Positions 40,950 through 50,100 of a stretch of 64,000 nucleotides of DNA are shown here, one piece after another (position 1 is the stretch's first letter; every line of letters begins with the position of its first letter). The translations under genes and the position numbers were made by a program. Origin of the DNA: Streptomyces halobius. GTDB lineage: Bacteria; Actinomycetota; Actinomycetes; Streptomycetales; Streptomycetaceae. A model generated the notes under the pieces. That model made no database searches and was not told the DNA's origin. It was given only the letters and a program-made list of their open reading frames with translations. Where the stretch lies: assembly GCF_023277745.1 (NCBI RefSeq), contig NZ_CP086322.1, positions 6,510,001 through 6,574,000 on the forward strand, written 5' to 3'.

Positions 40950-41248
40950 CCGGCCGACAACTCCCGCCTGTTGCTGTCCGAACTGGCCACCAACGCCGTC
41001 CTCACTGCGGCGTACGCGGTTGCCTCTTCCGCATACGCCTCCCCCTCACCGACTCCGTACTCCGCATCGCCGTCACCGACGCCCGCGGCGAACTCCTCCT
41101 GGCCCCGCGCGAGTCCGCACCCGACGCCCCGCACGGCAGGGGCTTACATCTGGTCCGTACGCTAGCCGCCCACGTGGGCATTCATGTGCTCGACATCGGC
41201 AAGATGGCCTGGTGCGAACTGGACCTCAAGCAGAGCCGGATCACATAA
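40898..41248 (+). pseudogene. HATPase (anti-sigma-type) regulator remnant, frameshifted
   Basis: NSRLLLSELATNAVLT (about 40955-41005) is the N-box of the ATP-binding regulators usually divergent from XRE-DUF397 pairs. After a frameshift near 41010-41035 the gene continues as RLPLTDSVLRIAVTDARGELL, HGRGLHLVRTLAAHVGIHV and a TAA at 41246. The divergent layout with the XRE and DUF397 remnants is the normal one for this three-gene set, but all three are broken. Confidence 0.7.
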
Positions 41249-41275
41249 GTTCGGCCGCGAAACGCGATAGCGCCT

Positions 41276-41670
41276 CTACGAGGCCGCTTGGTGTTGCCGA
41301 CTGTGCCGACCTTGCGGACGCTGCTGGCGGTAGAGGGCGATGGCGCTCTCGGTGGGCAAGTTGGGGACGGTGACCGTTTCACCGGTGCCCTCGGCCACAC
41401 GAACTTCGCGCCACCCGGCGGGGTTGGGCTGAGGCCGGCCTGTCGCGTGGTCACCCGCTCCGGCGACTGCGGCGGTGCGCCCGTGGGCATCCACGAGAAC
41501 ACTGCAGTGTGCCTGTGCACCTCACGCAGAATCGACGCACCGGCCGTCCCGGACGGATCAAGCAGGTAGGCCGACCGGCCTCCAGGGCGATGGGAATGCC
41601 ACCAGTCGCTGACGGCGGTGATGGCCTCAGAGGCTGAGGTGCTTTCTGAAGCACTTTCGTGGTTCGTCAT
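41276..41670 (-). pseudogene. Immunity-like (YrhB/Imm35-type) gene, frameshifted
   Basis: ATG at 41670 opens MTNHESASESTSASEAITAVSDWWHSH...ASILREVH, and the rest, HCSVLVDAHGRTAAVAGAGDH...VRVAEGTGETVTVPNLPTESAIALY, is in another frame ending at 41276; the switch is near 41510. The end resembles that of the intact gene at 51209 (VVIAKADGEVSFLPNFPPEAAVELY). So it is probably an inactivated relative of that small protein, on the other flank of the toxin operon. The assignment to the YrhB/Imm35 group is weak. Confidence 0.5.
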
Positions 41671-41744
41671 TGCGTTCCCACTGTCGCGTCGATCCGCCAC
41701 TGCGCCACCTGATTTCCCGTCAAGGCCCGGCTCGCCTACGTCGT

Positions 41745-41840
41745 ATGACCCGTAACGGCGGAATCGCTGTTCATCGGTGGACGTGCCGGCGTCGGCAAAC
41801 AACGGTCATCGACATCATCCGCACGGCAATGTGACATGGC
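41745..41840 (+). pseudogene. Start of a P-loop NTPase gene, truncated and frameshifted
   Basis: From ATG 41745 one frame reads MTRNGGIAV and the next LFIGGRAGVGK, then TTVIDII in the first again. Together they spell the N-terminus and Walker A (GGRAGVGKTT) of a small nucleotide kinase-like protein. Nothing of the rest of the gene is visible. Weak but specific motif evidence. Confidence 0.35.
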
Positions 41841-41925
41841 CACAGGCTTGGCGGCGAGGCCGGACGCGCGTTGGTTCGATGGCTGATTCACGAGCCGCTG
41901 ATGGATTCTGCTCGCGGATGAACTG

Positions 41926-41958
41926 AGGTGAGGACGGGGCGCAGCCCGGCCCTCACCT
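41926..41958 (-). terminator. Terminator of the toxin/immunity operon
   Basis: AGGTGAGG (41926-41933) and CCTCACCT (41951-41958) form a stem, with an inner CGGG/CCCG. It lies 22 bases beyond the stop of the immunity gene (leftward) and separates the operon from the decayed genes. Confidence 0.7.
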
Positions 41959-41979
41959 GAGGTAGGAGTACCGCCTCCG

Positions 41980-44169
41980 TCAGTAGGATCCGAGATCGTC
42001 CAGGTCGCCTTCGAAAACCTCGTCCCAGTGATCACCGGTTTCTGTTGCGGGGTCGATATCCTCGGCCCATTCCCGGAGACTCCACCGGGCGTCCAGGGCT
42101 TCGGCGAGAGTGGGCAACCAGCTCATGCGGTACTCGCAGTACAGTCCCAGCACCGTGAGGAATTGAGGAATACTGCTGGCCAAGAGAACTGTGGAATAAC
42201 CGCTCTCCGTGTCCTGGAGGACTGACCCGCTCGATCCGTCCAGCACCACGGCTCCACCCATCCATGACCCGAGTCGGTAGAACGGACCGTCGGCCTCTGG
42301 TTCCGTGGCGTCGTCGGGCCAGACGAATTCCAGCAGTCCCTGCTCGTCTAGAGGGAGGGTGGAGAGAAACGGGATCTGTCCGGTCAGGTAAGGCATGCCG
42401 ACCGTGGTCAAGAACTCTCGGGCCGCAGTATTACGCAGCCCGTCGGGCAGGGCGGCGTCACCGATGGTTCGGCAACTTCCGGTACCGAATACCTTTTCCA
42501 GCCACGACTGCGATGGGGCATTTTCGGCGAGTGCCTCATCGGGGCACTGCCAGGTGGCGGCACTCGTGACCGGTCCGAGGTATGGGCCGGTACCCCATCT
42601 GCCGGTCTCAGAGTCGGCCGTGTGCAGCACGTCAACGGCGTAAAGTCCGCCTTGCCCACCCACCACCCAGCGCCCTCGTCCCGCAGGTTTGGTGCGCCTG
42701 TTTATATCCGGCGTTCTGGGTGCCGGCCGGGCCGCGTCCTCCTGAAACTCCGTCGGTGGGCTCGTCGTGTCCTGGGTATGCGGAACTCGCACCACCGTCT
42801 CGGTGCCTACTTCGATGCCGTCGTCGAGAGTGAAGGCCCGTTCCACATACTGCTCATTCAACGGTCCGCCCATGTCGTCGTACTGGACGACCCTCCGCAT
42901 GACGGCGACCGGAACCTCACCCCTGCGTTGAATTCGCACCTGGTCCACGCGGCCTACTTCGCCTTCGATCGTGCCGAAGACACCGTACGGTCGGTGATGG
43001 GACCAAAGTGTCCGCCAAGGCATTTCGACTCCGGTGCGGGCGAGTCCATCCGCGACGTCATGCAGCCCACGGTTCACTGCTGCCCAGTGCAACCAGGAAA
43101 CCCATTCGCCATGCGAGAGGGGATCAACTCGCTGCGTTTCCAGGTAATGGATATCCGCTGCGAGAGTTCCCTGTGGTACGCCCATCGGCCAGCCCGCCGC
43201 GAGCCCTTGCAGCAGCCCGTAGCGTTCGACACCGGCAAGCTTTTCGCCATCGGACAGCAATTCATCAAGGGCGCCACCGAGCGCGGCGTGCAGAGGCAAT
43301 GCCTGAGCGGCGTACCGAGCCAGCGGGGAAGCAGGGGTGGTATGCAGGGAGAGATAGCGGAAAACGCGTCGCTGATCCGTGGCGGAGATGGCGCTTTCCT
43401 CCCGAGCCATCAATCGCACCGCTGGGTCAATGAAACCAACGTTTTCGATGCCCTCTTCGTCGACTTCTACGGAGAGGTGGTCCGGGTACTGGGCGATGAG
43501 TTCGCGCAGCTCGCCCTCATTTTCGTCGGGCTGGTACTCCAGGGCATTGCACAGCGCTGCCCATACAGGGAAGGAAACCCTGGGCGTCTCGGCTGTTGCG
43601 AGGAGCTGAGCGGCGCGCTGTTGCCATATCGCACCTGTCTCACGGTTGCGCTCGACCTCGTGGTCGCGCCCGGGCCCATTCGTCCTGGCGCCGTCACCAG
43701 TGAGTACTTCCGGCAGGTGTCGACGATGGGGGACGCGAGTGCGCTCGATGTCGCCTTCCACTACGGCCCGCAGGCACCGGCGATCGTCGCTGCCGAAGCG
43801 CTCCGCAACCATACGCAGCACACGCCGGGGCTCCGTCGATGTGATAGTGCGGCCGGCCCATTGGGCGTTGGCCAGCAACACGACCGCATCGCGGCTGATG
43901 AGCCCTTGTGCATCCCAGAGACTTGATCGTCGCTCACTGGCATCTTCTGGAGACACCCCCAGCCCCAGCAGTACCTGCCGTACGACTTCCTCGGCGCTCA
44001 GGTGGAGGCAGTCGACGAACACAGCATCGGTCATGTGTCGACGGACGTTGTCCAGCACCGGACCCGCACCCGAACCGGTCACTTCCCGCAATACGAGCAC
44101 GCCGCCCTTGCGTCGCGGCTCGCTGAGCCAAGCATCCAGCTCCGGAAGAGCTGTTGGAGGTGAGCCCAC
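41980..44169 (-). CDS. Large immunity protein with C-terminal SUKH-4-like domain
   Basis: 729 residues from GTG 44169 (GGAGAG eight bases upstream), 21 bases after the toxin stop. The C-terminal third (about 535-700) resembles SUKH-4 immunity domains: REFLTTVGMPY, LYRLGSW-like FYRLGSWMGGAVVLDGSSGSVLQ and SSIPQFLTVLGLYCEYR. The first 200 residues start GGVLVLREVTGSGAGPVLDNVRRH, which looks like a P-loop NTPase whose Walker A lost its Lys, followed by a helical-repeat region and a beta-rich segment (about 395-520). It probably binds and blocks the toxin encoded upstream. Much larger than single-domain SUKH proteins. Confidence 0.7.
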   Translation of the reverse strand: MGSPPTALPELDAWLSEPRRKGGVLVLREVTGSGAGPVLDNVRRHMTDAVFVDCLHLSAEEVVRQVLLGLGVSPEDASERRSSLWDAQGLISRDAVVLLANAQWAGRTITSTEPRRVLRMVAERFGSDDRRCLRAVVEGDIERTRVPHRRHLPEVLTGDGARTNGPGRDHEVERNRETGAIWQQRAAQLLATAETPRVSFPVWAALCNALEYQPDENEGELRELIAQYPDHLSVEVDEEGIENVGFIDPAVRLMAREESAISATDQRRVFRYLSLHTTPASPLARYAAQALPLHAALGGALDELLSDGEKLAGVERYGLLQGLAAGWPMGVPQGTLAADIHYLETQRVDPLSHGEWVSWLHWAAVNRGLHDVADGLARTGVEMPWRTLWSHHRPYGVFGTIEGEVGRVDQVRIQRRGEVPVAVMRRVVQYDDMGGPLNEQYVERAFTLDDGIEVGTETVVRVPHTQDTTSPPTEFQEDAARPAPRTPDINRRTKPAGRGRWVVGGQGGLYAVDVLHTADSETGRWGTGPYLGPVTSAATWQCPDEALAENAPSQSWLEKVFGTGSCRTIGDAALPDGLRNTAAREFLTTVGMPYLTGQIPFLSTLPLDEQGLLEFVWPDDATEPEADGPFYRLGSWMGGAVVLDGSSGSVLQDTESGYSTVLLASSIPQFLTVLGLYCEYRMSWLPTLAEALDARWSLREWAEDIDPATETGDHWDEVFEGDLDDLGSY

Positions 44170-44190
44170 GTTCTTGCTCTCCGATCGACG

Positions 44191-47100
44191 TCATGGGGTT
44201 GTCTGGGGCGGCACTACACCGGCGTCCTTGGCCCGTGCCGCAGCCATCCAGATGCGCAGCAACTCACCACGGTACTGGCTCATGTCTCGGTCGAACTCCT
44301 CCTTCACGCGGGCACGGTCCGGGTTTCCGGCGGCTCGCGCAGCGGCTTCCATCTGTTTGGCCTCCTTGAGTTCCTCCCGTGCCTCCCTGAGTCGGGCGCG
44401 GTCCTCCTTCAGGGTGTCGCTGCCCTCCTGCTTGGATTTCTCCACAGCCGACTTGGCTTCGTTAACCTTTTGCTCCGCCTCGGCCAGATTTGCTCGTGGA
44501 CCAACTTCTCCGTCGGTCGGTCCCTTCCGGTAGCCGATTCCGTAGTCGACAATCAGAGGATTCTTCGGCTGGCCTTCGGGGACCGCGAGGCCCCGTTTGA
44601 TGCGGGCCCTATTGCTACGGGCCCGCCCGTCGGTGTCCCGGTCCATTTCGTGCGTCAGGTAGTCGGAGCAGTTTGCTCCGCCGGTGCCGGTTTTATCTCC
44701 GCAGGGCTCGAATTCGGTATACATCCGTACGGCCTTGAAGCGATCGCCATGCTTCTCCTCGACCTGCCGTGCCCACTCGCCCAGATGGGGCTCGGAGTGA
44801 TCGTGGTGATGCTCCGAACTACCAGGAATGGACGAGTCGATGACGTAGTGGATGTCGACCAAATTCCCATCCTTGTCACGCTCCTCCATCATCAGAACGG
44901 CATAATTCTTTCCGGACATATCAGGCTGGAGTACGCCCTGTCCGTGCCTGCTGCGCAGGTCGAGAAAATCATTGTCGATCTTCTCGACAGCGCTGTCCGT
45001 CGCGTTCTTGCCCCCCGCTTCCTGGCGCACTGCATATGCGCGAGCGTCCGCAGAGGGGCCCTGGCCGCCTACCACATGGCTCTCGTGCAGGGCGTGTCCC
45101 GGCTTCGACGAGGTGCCTTCAGGGGCGGCGGCCTTGGTCCTTCCCGGGTCCATGGAGACAGGGCTTTCTCCGACCGCGTGTGCCCCGTGGTACGCCGAAC
45201 TCAAACGTCCGATCCCACCGATAACGGCGAGCTGAGTGCCCTCGTCGAGTTCATCGAAGCCCTTGAGGAGCTGGCGTAGCCTATTGAACGTGATCTTGCC
45301 GTTGGCATGAGCTTCTTCGGCGGCGCGATAGAGGGAACCGTCGTTGGCCCAAGCGCGTAGTGGCGTGAGGGCTCCCTCAAGGCCCACCTGGCGTACATCG
45401 TGCGATTCGCGGAGCCGACGTTGTGAGTCTTCGCCAAGTTGGCCGTAATGACGTTGGTCGCCATCTTGCGTCTCGCCGAATTGAGCAGATCCGCGCGTAC
45501 GCTCCTGGTCGAACTTGGAACCATCTCCTGTGGCGCCGGCAGGTTCGGCGGCCGGGCGGCGGTTGTTCTCGGTGGCGTGGTCGTCGGTGCTTTTGCCGCC
45601 GGTGGGGTGGTCGTTGAGGGGGTGGCGGTTGGCGTCGAGGGGGATGGCGTGGACGCCGTTGGTGCCGTCGTGGAGGGGTTTGTTGCTGCGTTGGCCGGTT
45701 TGGGCGTCGACGTAGGTGATGGTGCCGTTGTGGTTGACGACGTTCCAGGCGTGGGCGCGGCCGTTGTTGTCCTGGGTGACGATGACGGCTTGGGAGCCGT
45801 GGCCGTTGTTGCGGAGGGTGTTTTCGAGGCGGTTGAAGGCGTTGGGGCCGTTGCCGTAGTCGTTGAAGCGGGCGCCGAGGGTGTTTTCGATGCGGTTGCG
45901 GCCGTTGGTTTCGCCGTGGTCGGAGGGGGTGCCGTCGGGGTTGGTGTCGGGGGTGCGGTGGGCGGCGGCGGTGGGGTTGCCGGCGTAGGTGTCGGCGGCG
46001 GCGAGGGCGGCGTCGACGCAGTTGTTGTTGCGGCCGGGGGCGTCGGGGCCGGGGTTGTTGATGGTGTCGGCCCAGTGTGCGGGGGCCGGGGCGTGTTCGG
46101 GGGTGCCGTTGTCGTCTTTGGGGACGTTGTTTTCGACGTGTTGCTGGTGTTGGTCGGTGGGGCCTTCGAGGCCGCCGGGGCGCTCGCGGTTGCGGGTTTC
46201 GGAGGCCGGGGGATGCTCGGCCTTGTCCCGTTGGTCGTCCTGATCCGTCCGGTTGGAATGGTCGGCGTGGTCGGACCGGTCCTTGTTGTCGGACTCGTCG
46301 TGGTTGGCCCCGGGACCGTCCTTGTGCGCCGACGGGGCCTCGTTGCCTTCCGCGCTTTCCTCGGGGCGAGGAGCACGGTTGGCGTCGTCGGGGCGCGGGG
46401 TGGTGTCGGTTGCGTCCGGCTCGATGTGGTCGTCGGGCCGCTCGGCGTCCAGGGTTGGTGAGCTGTCGCCGGTCTCGGGTGCTGCTGCCGGATGCTGAGG
46501 GTTTTGAGGGTGGTGCGGGGCCTGCTGCTGGTGCGGGTTGCGGGTCTGGGGCTGCTGGTGAGGCTGCTGGGTGTACGGCCCTGGCTGTTGCTGATGGGGC
46601 TGTTGTGCGTATGGGCCGGGCTGCTGGGGATGTGGCTGCTGATAGGGGCCCGGTTGTTGCTGTTGCTGTTGTTGCTGGGTGTAGGGGCTCGGCTGCTGTT
46701 GTTGTTGCGGGTGAGGCTGGGCGTGCTGGGCCTGGGCTTGCGCCTGCTGCTGGGCCTGGGCCTGCGCTTGCTGCTGGTTTTGCTGGGTGTTGGCCTGCTG
46801 CTGATTCTGGGGAGTCTGTTGTTGGGGAGTTTGGTTCTGGGCCGTGGTCGGGTCGAAGGGCTTGCGGTCAGCGTCGAGGACCAGGTGCCAGACGTTCTTG
46901 GCGGCGGTGTTGATGGGCTGTTCGCTGACCTTGCCGGTCTGGCTGTCGACCCAGACGACCTTGCCGTTGTGGTTGACGGCGTTGAACACATGCGCGCCGC
47001 CGGGGTCACCGTTGGGCTTGTCCGGCCAGGTCACAAGGACAGCTGCCGCTGCGCCGGGGCCGGCCTTGCGGAGGTCATCGGCTATCTGGTGGTAGCCGTC

Positions 47101-50100
47101 CTTGGAATTCGGGCCGGAATTACGGAACTTCGCTCCCGTGTACTCCTCGATATTGCGGGTGCCTTCACGCTCGCCGGAAGCACGGTCGATGCCGCCCTTG
47201 CCGTCCGGGTCGTAGGTGCGGACCGCGGACACCTGCGGGTTGCCGTACCAGGACTCCATGAAGGACCGGGTGCAGTCGGCGCAGTTGTTGGAGCGCCCGA
47301 GGACGGTATGGCCGCCGTCGTTCTGGAGCTGGGCCCACGGCTGGAACGGGTCGTTGAACGCCCGCGGAGTGCCGTCCGGGTACCGCGGGAAGCTCGCTTC
47401 CAGTGCCTGCTGGTCGTGTGGGAAGGGTGAATACAGGCCGTTCGGCTGGACGTTGAGGCCGATTCGCACGTCGGTGTGGCTCCGCAGGTTGGAAGGCTGC
47501 GGGACCGGCGCCTGCTGCTGTTGCTGCTGGTGCGGGAGGGGCTGGGTTTGGTTGGCGTCCGGGTGGTGCGGGGCGGGCTGCTGGTGGGGAACCGGCTGCT
47601 GCTGAATAGGCTGTTGTTGAGACTGGTGTTGGGGGTGCTGCTGGGGGGTCTGCTGCGGGGTTTGTTGCTGAGTGGGGGTGTGGCTTTGCAGCGTGGGCTG
47701 TGAATGGTGTTGCGGTTGCTGCTGCGGCCGCTGTGACTGCTGGTGCTGGTGCTGGTTGGACTGCTGGTGCGGGTGGGGGGAGTTGGGGTTCGGCGCGGCG
47801 GGGGCTTGGGTGCCGGGGTCCGACGGGGCCTGGTTGGTGGCGTCGCTCTGGAGGCGGTCCGCACGGGTGGGGGCAGGCTGTTGCGGCGCGTCCGGGCGGG
47901 TGGGGGAGTCGGAGCGGGCCGCGTCTGGGCGGGTGGGGTTGTGCTGTGTCGCCTCGGGGCGGGTGGTGTCGGGACGGTCGCCGTCAGGGCGGTTCGTGTC
48001 CGGGTGAGTGGTGTCGCTGCTCGGGTGCGCGGGGGGCTGCGGGGGCCGGTTGCTGTCGGCCTGGCGGGGTGAGTCCGGGCGCGGGGTGTCGGGGGTCTCG
48101 GGCTGGGAGTTGTCGCTGCGGGCTGGGCCGTCGAGGCGGGGGTTGTGCGGGGGGCTATGGGGGCTGGTCCGCTGGGTGTGGTCTTGGACTGTTTGTGAGC
48201 CGTCGGGGCGGCGGTCGTTGCCCGGTGGGGAGGTAGGCGCATCGCGGCGGGGGCCGTCGAGGCGGGGATTGTAGGCGGGGCGTTCCGGCGTGGGCTGCTG
48301 GGTGACGTCGCGGACTGCCTGGGAGCCGTCGGGGCGGCGGTTGGGGCGTGCGGAAGGGTTGCCGCTTCCGTTGGCGGGGGTGCCGCCGGGTGTGGTGGTG
48401 CCGGGGCCGCCGCCCTGGGGCGGCATGGCGCCCGTCATCGGGCCGTTGGCCTGCGGGGTGTTGGACGGCTGTGCCTGTTGGGGGGCGGGTGAGGGGGTGC
48501 TGGTGGGGTCGGCGGCGCGCTGGGTGGGTGGGGGCGCGGTCATGGTGTCCGCGGACTGGGTGGTGACGGTGGTGTCGTTCTCGTCGCGGACGGTGGGCAT
48601 GGGATCGCCGGGGGCCGGGTCCCGTTGCCCGATGGGCTGGTTGGCGGACGGGGTGTGGTGGACGGGGGCGCCCTGGGGTGCGGTGCCACCGACGTGCGGC
48701 ATCGAGGTGCGTCCGCCGCTGCCGGTGGCCGAGTTGTCCCCGTTGCCCGTGCCGTCGTGGGGAGCGTTGGAGGGGGTGGGGTCGCCGTAGGAGGGCGGGT
48801 TGCCGGCGACCGGGTCGGTGAGGGCGGAGGGGGTCGGCTCGGGTGCCGGTGCAGGCGCCGGTTCTGGAGCAGGTGCAGGTGTTGGTGTTGGTGACTGGGG
48901 CGTGTCTGGGTGTGAGGTTCCGCCTTGGTGGGGGGACTGGTCCGGCGTGGGCTGGGTGCTGATGGGCTCCGGGGCGGGGCGGGCACCGGGTGTGTTGTCC
49001 GGGGCCGGCTGGGTGCTGATGGTGTCCGGGTTGGGGCGTGCGGAGTCGGGTGTGTTGTCCGGGGCCGGCTGCGTGCTGATGGTGTCCGGGGCGGGGCGGG
49101 CTGCGTCCGGGGTGGTGTCCGGAGCGGGCTGGGTACTGATCGAGTCCGGGTCCGGGCGGGAGGTGTCCGGGCTGGGGCTCCCGTCCGGGGTGCCTCCGGA
49201 CTCAGGGGTGCTGCCGGAGTCGGGGGTGTTGGGCGTCCCGTAGGGGCTGTCGTTGCCGCCCTGGTAGCCCTCGTCGAACGGGGAGCGCTGCTCCGGAGGC
49301 GGCAGCGGCTCTGCCCTGGGGGTGTCGGGCGTGGAGTCCGGGCTGTTGGCGGGACTGTCGGGGGACGGTTTGCTGCTTGTACCCGTCGGGTTGGTGCTCG
49401 TACCCGCGTTGTCCGAAGCGCGAGGGGTGTGGCTGGTGGAGCCGCCGCTGTCCGAGCCGCTGCGGCCGCCACCGCTGCTGGAGTTGCTGCTGCTGGAGTC
49501 GTTGGACGTGCTGCCGGAACCACCACCGTCTGAACTGCTGCCCGAGTCATTGCTTGAGCTGCTGCCCGAGCCACTGCTGGAACCGCCGTCCCCCGCCGAC
49601 GAGCCCCCGCCGGACGTGGACGAGCCGCCATTGGACGAGCCGCCATTGGACGACGAAGAACCCCCGTCGGACGACGATGTGTTGCTTCCGGAGCCCCCGC
49701 TGTCGCCGGAGCCTGCGCCGTCTGCGCCGTCACCGCCGTCTGCTCCGTCGCTGCCATGCCCCGCAGCGGATTCCAGGCCGCCGCGAGCACGCCGGCCTGC
49801 CCGGCTGCCGGCCCCGTCGCGCAGGCTCTCGCCCAGCGTCTCGCCGGTGTTCTTGATGGCGTCCGTGGCGGCTTTCTGGCCCTCCTTGGCGGTGCGGCCA
49901 AGGTCGTAGCCGTTCTGGGCGCCGAAGTTCTGATTGACGGTCTGCGCGATGAGGTCGGAGGCCATCGCCTCCAGCGCGGATATGACCGGTTCCTTGGCCG
50001 CCTCCATAATCGCGTCGAGGAGCTGCTTGGCGACTTCCTTGAGGATGCGGCGGACGACCTCGCGGGTGGCCAGTGTCGCGGCCGCGCCGCCTATCTCTGA

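Noticed and set aside
45439..46461. Rightward Gly/Val-rich frame inside the toxin gene
   Set aside because: Antisense to conserved papain-fold sequence; composition reflects reverse-complement of Pro/Thr/Asn-rich codons.
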